From: Bacteroidales bacterium
GTDB taxonomy: Bacteria; Bacteroidota; Bacteroidia; Bacteroidales; ML635J-15
NCBI GenBank assembly: GCA_023228725.1
Contig: JALOAQ010000009.1
Span: 1 to 41,508 of the forward strand
Reading direction: 5' to 3'
Length of the DNA stretch: 41,508 nt
Made by a program: the position numbers and the translations under genes. The first letter of the stretch is position 1; each line of letters starts with the position of its first letter. Below the pieces are notes generated by a model, which saw nothing but the letters and a program-made list of their open reading frames with translations, was not told where the DNA came from and did not search any database. Below, one piece after another: positions 25,516 to 33,830 of the stretch.

Positions 25516-25523
25516 CAAAGATA
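25516..25523 (-). promoter_or_regulatory. -7 box (TATCTTTG) of the PIN module, leaderless start likely
   Basis: Perfect TAnnTTTG on the minus strand, only 4 nt before the GTG at 25511. A TATG at 25543-25546 (minus strand) lies 19 bp upstream, one mismatch from the -33 TTTG. The predicted transcript would begin at or within a base or two of the GTG. Confidence 0.55.
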
Positions 25524-25672
25524 CTAAAACAATATCATTATCCATACACAAAAATAGCGGAAAATTAGCCGTTAAATATTAAAAACCTTTTTTTAATGGA
25601 AATATAAGCTTACCAAATATCCAAGTTTTTTAAGATTGTTATTTTTTCAGTAATTATGAAAAACTGTGCCGA

Positions 25673-25680
25673 CAAAGATA
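25673..25680 (-). promoter_or_regulatory. Second TATCTTTG -7 box between repeat copy 2 and the PIN module
   Basis: Another perfect TAnnTTTG on the minus strand, 7 bp inside direct-repeat copy 2 and about 160 bp upstream of the module. The rest of the gap 25524-25757 (234 bp) holds the direct repeat, short A/T runs and a small hairpin at 25714-25747, and no gene. Confidence 0.35.
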
Positions 25681-25687
25681 AAAAAAA

Positions 25688-25713
25688 CATTACTTGTAAC
25701 TGCATCTTTTTTT
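25688..25713. repeat. 26-bp direct repeat, copy 2 (right boundary of PIN module)
   Basis: Identical to 24144-24169. It abuts a small hairpin (25714-25747; arms CTGTA/TACAG and AATTTG/CAAATT) that follows the lipoprotein stop at 25758. Collapsing the two copies would leave the lipoprotein gene and wbpD about 120 bp apart. Confidence 0.92.
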
Positions 25714-25757
25714 TCTGTATAATTTGCATTTACAAATTGATCTTACAGTTATAGTTT

Positions 25758-27440
25758 TTATTCAATAAATTTATTTGTTATAGGGTCCCATTCAATTTCA
25801 TGGCTCCAATTTGCCCGTATTTCATATTCCACAGGTAAAAAATAAACTTTTTCTGCCTGTTTTTTTTCCATATAATTACCTGTATCCCACCTAGCATTTG
25901 TATTTAAGTCTTCAATTATTTTAACTATATATTTTCCAGCTTTTAAAAATTTAAACTCCACTTCCTTATTTATTTCCTTATTTTCTGCTATAACTTTTTC
26001 GTTTTGTATCATTTGGACAATATAATTTGTGTTAGTTTCAGGAAATATTATTTTAAAATTTCCATATTCACTACTAGAAGTGGTTTTGAAATTTACTGTA
26101 TCTGCAAGGTTTGTCTCATTATAAATATTTTTCAAAAATAGTGAATCAAAAATTATTCTATATTCTGATTTTTCAAGCAATTTAGACTTAAACCTGATAA
26201 TTAATGGGTTTATACTGTCTTTTTCTAATTCAAAATCCGTGTCTATATATTCATCTTCCGAAATTAATTCTAATTTAAGTTTATCCGAATCAAAATCTGC
26301 AATTGGATAATCCGTTTTTATTTCTAAATTTGAATGAGTTCCAATGGTTTTTGGTAAAAATAGTTTAGCAATATTGTCTTTTATTTCTATATCAGCTGTC
26401 CTTAAATTTACTGTGTCGATAATAATATTGTTAGATAATTCAAAATCAGGATATTTTAAAATAAGTTTAAGTTTTGATGAGTCAATTATTTCTTCTTTTG
26501 TTAAGAAAATTTTCAAACTATCGCGGTCTTTATTCATATTTACAATAGCATTTTCATCTCCTGCTACAGCAATTTCAAAATCATCGTATTGTGCTTTGTT
26601 AAAATTAATTTCAACAAGCCTAGGCGTGGTTCTTTTGCTAGATTTTATAAATTGAGCCTGATTATCTTCTTTAAAAATCAATAATTCTAAATTTAAAACC
26701 TGATTAATTACCTTGTCTTCTGTAGAATCTGTTTTAGGTGTAAATTTTACGCTCGCTTGAATTGTTGAGTCTAAAAATGCAATGCTTTCTTCGGGTAGGT
26801 CAAAAAGATAATTATAATTATTATCAATTAGTGCATAAATATTATATGTGTTTTCTTTAATAAATGGTATTGAAAATTTTCCATTTTGGTCGGTTTTTGT
26901 GATATAAGAAGGCGTAGTATTTATTATTGCAGAATCATTTAAGTCGGAATATAAAGACACCCAAGCATCTTTTACAGGTTTTCTGTCAAAAGCATCTAAA
27001 ACTACTCCGGCACAATATAAAGAGTCTATCTTATCTCCAGTAGAAAAAGCAAAAACAAAGGAATTAAGGCTGTTATTTTCGTTATTGTCGGCAATAGCAT
27101 CATTAAAATTTAAAGTATAAGTTGTGTTTTGTTCTAGTTCTTTAGATTTAAGTTTTATTAAAATTCCTTTTCTTTTAATTGTAATTATTGGTTTTGTTTT
27201 CATTGGAGGCGATACAATTAATTTTTGGTTAATATTGTTTAGCTTGATATATTCATCAAATTGGATAATAATTTTGTCAAAATTAAAATTAATTGAGCCA
27301 TTTTCTGGCATTGATTTTACAAATTTTGGTGGGCTAGTGTCTTTTGGGCCACCTGAAATTGCTATTTGTTTAGCACAAGAAACAATAGTTAAAATTATAT
27401 ATATTGCAAAAATAAAAGATATTAAATTTAATTTTTTCAT
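25758..27440 (-). CDS. Ig-like (Big_5/SbsA-like) domain lipoprotein
   Basis: This 560-residue protein has a lipoprotein signal with the lipobox ending at Cys22 (TIVSC). The opening GGPKDTSPPKFVKSMPENGS and the following FDKIIIQFDEYI, with NTTYTLNFNDAIADNNENN, are typical of a bacterial Ig-like Big_5 domain at about 35-135, common in a Bacteroidota lipoprotein family. A carboxypeptidase-regulatory-like beta domain follows (about 140-215, VVLDAFDRKPVKDAWVSLYSD). The remainder is beta-rich, ending GKYIVKIIEDLNTNARWDTGNY. It is probably outer-membrane or periplasmic. It is transcribed separately from ribD (55 bp gap) through its own -7 box. Its exact function is unknown. Confidence 0.85.
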   Translation of the reverse strand: MKKLNLISFIFAIYIILTIVSCAKQIAISGGPKDTSPPKFVKSMPENGSINFNFDKIIIQFDEYIKLNNINQKLIVSPPMKTKPIITIKRKGILIKLKSKELEQNTTYTLNFNDAIADNNENNSLNSFVFAFSTGDKIDSLYCAGVVLDAFDRKPVKDAWVSLYSDLNDSAIINTTPSYITKTDQNGKFSIPFIKENTYNIYALIDNNYNYLFDLPEESIAFLDSTIQASVKFTPKTDSTEDKVINQVLNLELLIFKEDNQAQFIKSSKRTTPRLVEINFNKAQYDDFEIAVAGDENAIVNMNKDRDSLKIFLTKEEIIDSSKLKLILKYPDFELSNNIIIDTVNLRTADIEIKDNIAKLFLPKTIGTHSNLEIKTDYPIADFDSDKLKLELISEDEYIDTDFELEKDSINPLIIRFKSKLLEKSEYRIIFDSLFLKNIYNETNLADTVNFKTTSSSEYGNFKIIFPETNTNYIVQMIQNEKVIAENKEINKEVEFKFLKAGKYIVKIIEDLNTNARWDTGNYMEKKQAEKVYFLPVEYEIRANWSHEIEWDPITNKFIE

Positions 27441-27462
27441 TAAAATTAGTTTATTTCAAGTG

Positions 27463-27470
27463 CAAATTTA
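27463..27470 (-). promoter_or_regulatory. -7 box (TAAATTTG) for the Ig-like lipoprotein gene
   Basis: Perfect TAnnTTTG on the minus strand, ending 22 nt before the ATG at 27440 in the 55-bp gap after ribD. No -33 element is evident. Confidence 0.45.
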
Positions 27471-27495
27471 TCATTATAATTTAAAAACTAAGATT

Positions 27496-28542
27496 TTATT
27501 TATTGTAAAACCATTTTAAGATGCTATTTCCTATGGTTTCAGTTTTATTTTGAGTTTTATTAAAATTAGGAGCTTTTACTCCATTTTTAAAAATATGATT
27601 ACCAACAAACACTCTTGCTTCATCCCATAAATTCAAATCAATAAATGATTGTAATGTTTGAGTTCCTCCCTCAATTACAAGAGATGCAATATTTAAATCG
27701 TATAGATTTTCTAAAATTTGCGGAATTATATTTTCAGAAAAATCAATTTTTACATAATTAATATTTTCATTTTTCTGATTTTTAACAGAATTAAAAATAA
27801 TAGTTTCGGCTTGATTGTTAAAAATGTGAGAGTCTTTAGGCAATTTTAAATTTTTGTCTATACTTATTCGTTTTGGGTTTTTCCCTTTCCACAACCTACT
27901 TGTAAGCTCCGGATTATCTAATAAAACAGTATTTGTGCCAACCAAAAAAGCATCTTCTTCAGTTCTCCATTTATGAACAAGAATTTTACATTCTTTATTC
28001 GTTATCCAAAATGCTTTGGTTTTCTCATAAGCTGTTCTAATAAAATCTATAAAGCCATCTTTTGTTTCTGCCCATTTTAAAATTATATATGGTCGTTTAT
28101 TTTGATGAAAAGTGTAAAATCTTTTATTTAAATCTATACATTGCTTTTCTAATACACCTGTAATAATTTCTTTTTGTGCAGTTTTTAAAATTTCAATTCC
28201 TTTTCCTGCAACTTGAAAATATGGGTCAATAGAGCCAATAATAATTCTAGGAATATTATTTTCAACTATCAAATTAGCACAAGCTGGCGTTTTCCCAATA
28301 TGAGCACAAGGTTCTAATGAAACATAAATAGTTGATTTGCTTAATAAAGATTTGTTTTTTACAGAATTAATAGCATTTACTTCTGCATGTGCTTGACCAT
28401 ATTTTCTATGATAGCCTTCTCCTATAATCTTGTCTTCGTAAACAATAACACAACCAACCATAGGGTTTGGAGAAACAAAACCTAAACCTTTTTTTGCAAG
28501 CTCAAGGCATCTTTGCATATGTTTTTCATGAATATTTATCAT
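27496..28542 (-). CDS. ribD: Bifunctional riboflavin deaminase/reductase
   Basis: Carries out steps two and three of riboflavin synthesis: deamination of the pyrimidine, then reduction of the ribosyl side chain. The 348 residues have an N-terminal cytidine-deaminase-like domain (1-145) with zinc ligands His52 in HAEVNAI, Cys79 in LEPCAHIG and Cys88 in TPACANL. The C-terminal reductase domain (about 148-345) includes RPYIILKWAETKDGFI and the late VIEGGTQTLQSFID. The start ATG at 28542 follows a TATCTTTG box by 5 nt. No other rib genes are adjacent. Confidence 0.96.
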   Translation of the reverse strand: MINIHEKHMQRCLELAKKGLGFVSPNPMVGCVIVYEDKIIGEGYHRKYGQAHAEVNAINSVKNKSLLSKSTIYVSLEPCAHIGKTPACANLIVENNIPRIIIGSIDPYFQVAGKGIEILKTAQKEIITGVLEKQCIDLNKRFYTFHQNKRPYIILKWAETKDGFIDFIRTAYEKTKAFWITNKECKILVHKWRTEEDAFLVGTNTVLLDNPELTSRLWKGKNPKRISIDKNLKLPKDSHIFNNQAETIIFNSVKNQKNENINYVKIDFSENIIPQILENLYDLNIASLVIEGGTQTLQSFIDLNLWDEARVFVGNHIFKNGVKAPNFNKTQNKTETIGNSILKWFYNK

Positions 28543-28547
28543 GGTTT

Positions 28548-28555
28548 CAAAGATA
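28548..28555 (-). promoter_or_regulatory. -7 box (TATCTTTG) of ribD, near-leaderless
   Basis: Perfect TAnnTTTG on the minus strand, five bases before the ribD ATG. A TTTG lies 23 bp further upstream (28579-28582), slightly long for a -33 element. No conserved FMN riboswitch was recognised in the 280-bp divergent gap. Confidence 0.5.
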
Positions 28556-28733
28556 GCGTTTTATAAAAACAAAAAAGACAAAATTTTATTATAATTTTTC
28601 TTGGTTACGTCAATTTTAAATAAATCTTATTTATTGTACTTCATTTAATAATTTATGCAAAAAAGCCACTATATGAACATGATAGGTATAAATTTTATAA
28701 AAATTCAGCACTAAGTATAAATACGTAATTTTT

Positions 28734-28741
28734 TAACTTTG
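28734..28741 (+). promoter_or_regulatory. -7 box (TAACTTTG) for the TonB-dependent receptor
   Basis: Perfect TAnnTTTG, 81 nt before the ATG at 28823. An alternative reading is that the TTTG at 28738-28741 is a -33 element paired with TAGTTTTA at 28763-28770 (21-bp spacing). Either way the promoter lies here. The rest of the gap 28556-28822 is A/T-rich and holds no gene. Confidence 0.45.
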
Positions 28742-28822
28742 TTGATAGTTTTAACATAAAAATAGTTTTAATTGATTGTTATTTTTCTAATTTCGCTAAT
28801 AATAATCATTGTTTTTCGTATT

Positions 28823-31294
28823 ATGAGAAAAATTTTATTTATTGTTTTTATTTTTATTTTTTCATCATTTTCACTGTTTTCACAAACAGTTTTATTTTCA
28901 GGAAAAGTTATTGATGCAGATAATAAAGACGGGCTTTTTGGAGTGAATATTATAATTAACAGTGCTGAAGATATTCTTTTAGGTAAGCAACAGTTAGGCA
29001 CTTCTACTGATTTTAATGGTAATTATAAAATTGCTTTATATCCTGGTAATTATGTTGTTAAGTTTGTTTATATTGGTTTTGAGGAAGTAGAGAAAAAGGT
29101 GGAACTACTTGTTGGTAAACCTGTAGTTTTAGATGTGAATTTATCTCCTGTTGCAGAAATTATTGAAGAGGTTGTTGTGAGTGCAGGTAAGTTTGAGCAA
29201 AAATTATCAGACGTTACAGTTTCAATGGAAGTTTTAAAACCTAAAATGATAGAAAGCAATAATGCAGTTCGTTTAGACCAAGCTCTTAATATGGTTCCTG
29301 GAGTTGATGTAAATGATGGTCAACCTAGTATTAGAGCTAGCACTGGTTGGAGTTATGGAGCAGGTAGTCGTGTAATTATTTTAATGGACGATTTGCCGAT
29401 AATGTCAGCTGATGCGGGTGATGTTAAATGGAATTATATTCCTATTGAAAATATTTCTCAAGTTGAGGTTGTAAAAGGTGCCAGTTCTGCATTATTTGGT
29501 TCATCGGCTCTTGGCGGGGTTATAAATGTTAGATCTGCATATCCAACAAGTAAGCCTGTTACAAAAATATCATACTTTAATGGTATTTTCGGAAATCCTA
29601 GAGATATACGCCAAAAATGGTGGGGAAAAGAGTTTTTTGCCAATAGTAACTCTCCTTTAAAAATTCCTTTACGTGAAGAAATATTTTATTTTGTACGTAG
29701 CCCAATGTATGGTGGTCTAACTTTTCATCATTCCCAACAATTTGACAATTTAGATCTATCCTTGGGTGGAAATCATTATATTGATGAGGGATATAGAGAA
29801 AATGATTATGAACGCCGTAGCCGATTTAATACAAACTTAAGATACAGAAGCAAAAAAATTCAAGGATTAGCAGTGGGGGCTAATACAAACTTTATGGCTG
29901 TTGATAATAGCGACTTTTTTATGTGGAAATCCGATACTAATGCTTATCAGTCAAATACAGGTTTAGGAACTATTGCTCCAACTCAAGGCTTTAGAATGAA
30001 TATTGATCCTTATGTTAATTATTACAGGCCTAATGGAGATAAATTTAGTTTAAGAACCAGATATTTTTTAACAGAAAACGTAATTCCTACTGATACAATG
30101 AAAAACTCCAAAGGACATACATATTATGGAGAGTTTCAATATCAAACTGTACTTGCTGAAAAATGGAATATTGCTACTGGAGTAGTTAATTCATACTCTA
30201 CTGTTAATTCTAATTTATTTGGCGATCATTTTAGTAATAATTTAGCTTTTTATGGACAAGTTGATGTTAAATTAGGAAGATTAAAACTTTCAGGTGGTTT
30301 ACGTGGAGAATATTTTGTTTTAGATTCAACTCAAACCGAATCTTTATTTGATATAAAACTTGGAAAAGAACGCCTAGAAATTCCTTTTAGACCTGTGTTT
30401 AGAACGGGAGTGAATTATTCGCTTACAGACCAAACTTTTGTGAGGGCTTCTTTTGGACAAGGATATCGTTTCCCTTCAATTGCTGAAAAATACACAGCAA
30501 CAGCTTTAGGTATGGTAAATATTTTGCCTAATCCAAGATTGTTACCTGAAGCAGGTTGGAGTACAGAACTTGGGGTGAAACAAGGATATAGATTTGGAAA
30601 ATGGAGAGGATTTGCAGACATCGCATTTTTTAATCAGGATATAAATAATATGATGGAGTTTACTTTTGGGGTGTTTAATCCTGAAACATATATGCCATAC
30701 CAAGCTACTGATACAGTTATTCCTGTGTTTGCGTTTCAATCACAGAATTATGGTGATGTAAGAATTTCAGGTGCTGACTTATCTGCAAGCATAGCCGGCA
30801 AAGTAGGTAATTATTTGATTATGGGTATGGTAGGCTATACTTATAATTATCCAGTGCTTAAGTCAGGCGTAGATTCTACTGCATCAAGTTTATCTCCTAT
30901 TTTGAAATATAGAAATAGACATTCAGTTAAAGCTGATGTTGGTATAGAAACCAAACGCATTACTTTTGGAGCTAATATTATTTGGCGTAGTGCTATGGAA
31001 AATGTTGATAAACTTTTTTGTGATGAAAGAGATCCAGAAACTATCTCAAATCTAACTGATTATGCATTTCATCAATTTTTTAGTCAAACAATTTTACCGG
31101 GATATTGGGATTATAGAATTGCAAATGCTAAAAAGAATTATTTTAATATAGATTTAAGATTTGGTTTTAAGTTTAGTGAATATATAAGTGCAAACTTTAT
31201 AGTTAAAAATCTATTAAATGCGGAGTTTGTCGGTCGTCCAGGCGATATGCATGCTCCTCGAAGATACGAAATAATGATAAGTTCAAATTTTTAA
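28823..31294 (+). CDS. TonB-dependent outer-membrane receptor with carboxypeptidase-regulatory-like N-terminus
   Basis: This 823-residue protein imports a ligand across the outer membrane using TonB energy. It has a signal peptide (about 1-21, ending LFSQ), a CarboxypepD_reg-like domain (about 22-110), a plug domain (about 115-230: VRLDQALNMVPGVDVNDGQP and GASSALFGSSALGGVINV) and a long beta-barrel ending RYEIMISSNF. I start it at the ATG at 28823; the open frame extends 17 codons further to a TTG at 28772 but would spoil the signal peptide. No SusD partner is nearby; a secreted PKD protein follows after 26 bp. Whether the ligand is a siderophore, vitamin or other substrate cannot be told from the sequence. 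Confidence 0.93.
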   Translation: MRKILFIVFIFIFSSFSLFSQTVLFSGKVIDADNKDGLFGVNIIINSAEDILLGKQQLGTSTDFNGNYKIALYPGNYVVKFVYIGFEEVEKKVELLVGKPVVLDVNLSPVAEIIEEVVVSAGKFEQKLSDVTVSMEVLKPKMIESNNAVRLDQALNMVPGVDVNDGQPSIRASTGWSYGAGSRVIILMDDLPIMSADAGDVKWNYIPIENISQVEVVKGASSALFGSSALGGVINVRSAYPTSKPVTKISYFNGIFGNPRDIRQKWWGKEFFANSNSPLKIPLREEIFYFVRSPMYGGLTFHHSQQFDNLDLSLGGNHYIDEGYRENDYERRSRFNTNLRYRSKKIQGLAVGANTNFMAVDNSDFFMWKSDTNAYQSNTGLGTIAPTQGFRMNIDPYVNYYRPNGDKFSLRTRYFLTENVIPTDTMKNSKGHTYYGEFQYQTVLAEKWNIATGVVNSYSTVNSNLFGDHFSNNLAFYGQVDVKLGRLKLSGGLRGEYFVLDSTQTESLFDIKLGKERLEIPFRPVFRTGVNYSLTDQTFVRASFGQGYRFPSIAEKYTATALGMVNILPNPRLLPEAGWSTELGVKQGYRFGKWRGFADIAFFNQDINNMMEFTFGVFNPETYMPYQATDTVIPVFAFQSQNYGDVRISGADLSASIAGKVGNYLIMGMVGYTYNYPVLKSGVDSTASSLSPILKYRNRHSVKADVGIETKRITFGANIIWRSAMENVDKLFCDERDPETISNLTDYAFHQFFSQTILPGYWDYRIANAKKNYFNIDLRFGFKFSEYISANFIVKNLLNAEFVGRPGDMHAPRRYEIMISSNF

Positions 31295-31320
31295 TTGTCT
31301 AACATTTTAATTTTAATATT

Positions 31321-32298
31321 ATGAAACATGTGATCTTTACCTTTTTTATTTTAGCATTTTCTTATATGTTAAATGCTCAAATTTGTAATCCTCCTTGCAC
31401 ACCCGACCCAAGTGTTAATGAAAACATTCCCGGAAACGGAATATTTAGCCCTCTTCCTCTTCCTCCAGCAATTGAAGGAGTTTATTATGAAGAAAGTATT
31501 ACCATTATTCCGCCTAGTACTTACTCTGGTCTCCCTGTAATTGTAGCAATTCAAGTAGATGAAGTAAATGGCTTACCTGAAGGAATGGCTTGGTGTAAAA
31601 GTCAAGAAAAGTTTGATGTTACTAGCCCTCTTACCCGCTATTGTGCACAATTAAAAGGAACTCCTACAACGCCAGGGGACTATCAATTATCATTAAAAAT
31701 TACTCCATATATTGGTTATGGTAGCCTTCAAGTGCCATCAGACCCAATTTATGACGACACTTCTTTACTTGTAATAGTTCTGCCTCATATTGATGCTCCT
31801 GTTGCTGATTTTTCTGCAAATACTACTAATATTGATGCTGGGCAACAAGTTCAGTTTACAGATTTAAGCAGTAATAATCCTACAACTTGGGCTTGGACTT
31901 TTCAGGGAGGAACTCCGCCAGCTAGTAGTCAACAAAATCCAACAATATCTTATATGACACCAGGAACTTATGATGTTTCTCTTACTGCAACTAACGAAGG
32001 TGGTGAAAATAATACTGTAAAAACAGGATATATAACCGTAAACGACCCAACTGGTATTTATGGAGAAAGTTTAGATTTTATAAAAATTTATCCTAATCCT
32101 GCTTACGACAATATAACTGTTGAGGCAATAGGTTTAGAAGCAATTAGCATTATAGATGTTTTAGGAAAAATAGTTTACACTACTGAGGCAAATTCCGATA
32201 AAGAAAGCATAGATATTAGTAAGTTGCAAAAAGCAAATTATTTTGTTAAAGTAAAAACTAATAGTGGCGAAATTGTAAAAACTATAAGTATAAAATAA
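31321..32298 (+). CDS. T9SS-secreted PKD-domain protein
   Basis: This 325-residue protein has a signal peptide (1-20, ending LNAQ), a Cys-containing Ig-like region (about 45-155, with GLPEGMAWCKSQ and AQLKGTPTTPGDY), a PKD domain (about 160-240: WAWTFQGGTPP and YDVSLTATN) and a T9SS type A sorting tail (about 251-325, IYPNPAYDNI). It is 26 bp after the receptor gene in the same direction and is probably co-transcribed, so it may be a surface-bound ligand-binding partner of that receptor; that link is inference. A hairpin terminator follows at 32318. Confidence 0.87.
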   Translation: MKHVIFTFFILAFSYMLNAQICNPPCTPDPSVNENIPGNGIFSPLPLPPAIEGVYYEESITIIPPSTYSGLPVIVAIQVDEVNGLPEGMAWCKSQEKFDVTSPLTRYCAQLKGTPTTPGDYQLSLKITPYIGYGSLQVPSDPIYDDTSLLVIVLPHIDAPVADFSANTTNIDAGQQVQFTDLSSNNPTTWAWTFQGGTPPASSQQNPTISYMTPGTYDVSLTATNEGGENNTVKTGYITVNDPTGIYGESLDFIKIYPNPAYDNITVEAIGLEAISIIDVLGKIVYTTEANSDKESIDISKLQKANYFVKVKTNSGEIVKTISIK

Positions 32299-32317
32299 TT
32301 TTTTGTGTTAATGTTTT

Positions 32318-32352
32318 AAAAAAGCTCTATTCTTTAAGTTTAGGGCTTTTTT
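32318..32352. terminator. Bidirectional terminator between PKD and CNNM/CBS genes
   Basis: Inverted repeat AAAAAAGCTCTA / TAGGGCTTTTTT (12 bp with one T-G wobble) and an 11-nt loop. A-tracts and T-tracts are at the ends. It sits between convergent stops at 32298 and 32354, ending two bases before the second. Confidence 0.85.
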
Positions 32353-32353
32353 G

Positions 32354-33616
32354 TTATTCTTGAATTAACATTATTTTTTCAATTTTGGTGTCTTGAATTT
32401 TAAGAATCTTAAATTTATATTCTTTTTTATTATCTGTAATAGAAATAATACTGCCTTGTTTTGGAAAATCTCCTGAATGATGCAAAATATATCCTGCGAT
32501 AGTTTCATATTCATCAGATTCGCTTAAATCAAAATCATACTCATCATTAAACAAATCAACTTCTTGTCTGCCATCCATAATATAATTACCATCAGAATTT
32601 ATAATTACATCAGGTTCAGGAAAATCGTGTTCATCTTCAAACTCGCCAAATATTTCTTCTAAAATATCTTCTAAAGTTACCATTCCGCTAGTAGAACCAA
32701 ATTCGTCAACAACAACAGCCAAAGATTTATTACTTTGAATAAGCTTATCAAAAAGTTTTTTTGCCGACATTGTTTCAGGAACAATTAAAATATCTCTCGA
32801 AATATCTGCAACAGTTTTAGGATTTTTAAAAATATCTTTAACATTAATATAAGCTTCAATTTCATCAATGCTGTGTTTATAAACTAAAATATTTGAATGC
32901 CCAGATTCTATAAATTTATCTCTTAAATCAGTTATTTCTATATCTGAAGCAACAGCAATAATTTTATTTCTTGGGATTATACATTCACGTAATTTTATTG
33001 ATGAAAAATCAATTACATTTTTAAAAAATTGTAATTCTTGTTGTCCATGTTTATCAGATTCATTAAAATTTCCACTTTCCAACATTTCTTCCACATCAAT
33101 TTTTGTAAAAGCTAATTGCTTTGTAGAAAAATCTATTTTTTTTCTGGTAAAAATCCTTATTAAAAACCCTGAAAGCCAAATTGTTATACTACCAATCGGG
33201 TATAATAAATAATAACAAATAATTAAGGGTATGGCCATGGCCTTTATGGCTGAATAGTTTACAATTCTAAAAAAAACTTTTGGAATAAATTCAGCAAAAA
33301 TCAATATTAAAAATGTTGAAGCTATTGTTTGCAGCAATAAAATATAAAAATCTGAATTAAGGTATTGATTAAGTGGTTCATAAAGAATTTTAGCCATAAA
33401 AATTCCATAAATCACATTAATTATGTTATTTCCAACTAACATAGTTGTAATAAATCTAGAAGGGTTGGAGCTAAAAACAGTTAAAATTCGAGAGCTTAAC
33501 TTAGATTCTTTTGAAGCAAGTTCTAATCTTAGTTTGTTTGAAGCTACAAAGGCTATTTCTAAACCTGAAAAAAATGCAGATAAAACAACCATTATAGCTA
33601 TAATTAACCAATCCAT
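32354..33616 (-). CDS. CNNM/CBS-domain membrane protein (HlyC/CorC family, GldE-like)
   Basis: The protein has 420 residues from the ATG at 33616. A longer frame reaches a TTG at 33673, but that lies inside the upstream gene; the ATG follows that gene's stop by one base. It has an N-terminal CNNM/DUF21 membrane domain (about 1-180, with FFSGLEIAFVASNKLRLELAS and GNNIINVIYG), a CBS pair (about 200-325; VVDEFGSTSGMVTLEDILEE is the second CBS signature) and a CorC_HlyC C-terminal domain (about 335-420). Relatives act in divalent-cation transport; in gliding Bacteroidota the family member is GldE. No gldD is adjacent, so I keep the general name. It is the distal gene of the lptC operon. Confidence 0.9.
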   Translation of the reverse strand: MDWLIIAIMVVLSAFFSGLEIAFVASNKLRLELASKESKLSSRILTVFSSNPSRFITTMLVGNNIINVIYGIFMAKILYEPLNQYLNSDFYILLLQTIASTFLILIFAEFIPKVFFRIVNYSAIKAMAIPLIICYYLLYPIGSITIWLSGFLIRIFTRKKIDFSTKQLAFTKIDVEEMLESGNFNESDKHGQQELQFFKNVIDFSSIKLRECIIPRNKIIAVASDIEITDLRDKFIESGHSNILVYKHSIDEIEAYINVKDIFKNPKTVADISRDILIVPETMSAKKLFDKLIQSNKSLAVVVDEFGSTSGMVTLEDILEEIFGEFEDEHDFPEPDVIINSDGNYIMDGRQEVDLFNDEYDFDLSESDEYETIAGYILHHSGDFPKQGSIISITDNKKEYKFKILKIQDTKIEKIMLIQE

Positions 33617-33617
33617 T

Positions 33618-33830
33618 TTATTTCCTATTTTCTCTTCTTTCCATATTTTTTCTTTGTAGTAGGCGTACACCAAACATACCTGCAGAAATAATTCCTATTC
33701 CATAAAACATCCATGATTTATCAAAACCATATTTTATGTGATAATAAACTCCAACACCAATACAAAAAGCCGCTGTGGCAATGTAAAGGTATTCAATGAT
33801 AATCATTACTATTCTTTTACTTTTATTCAT
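33618..33830 (-). CDS. Small two-span membrane protein between lptC and the CBS gene
   Basis: This 70-residue protein has two hydrophobic spans (about 8-30 and 38-57) and a basic C-terminus (RRENRK). It overlaps lptC by 8 nt at its start and ends two bases before the next ATG, so it is translated as part of the operon. A short membrane protein commonly occupies this slot in Bacteroidota, from general knowledge of the cluster. No function is recognised; an envelope role is the contextual guess. Confidence 0.75.
   Translation of the reverse strand: MNKSKRIVMIIIEYLYIATAAFCIGVGVYYHIKYGFDKSWMFYGIGIISAGMFGVRLLQRKNMERRENRK

Noticed and set aside
25714..25747. Terminator for the Ig-like lipoprotein gene
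   Set aside because: A hairpin exists, but on the coding strand it is followed by a run of A, not T, so it is not a canonical intrinsic terminator.
28556..28822. FMN riboswitch or small RNA between ribD and the TonB receptor
   Set aside because: The region is A/T-rich without the conserved RFN stems, and the ribD promoter box lies five bases from its start, leaving no room for a leader.
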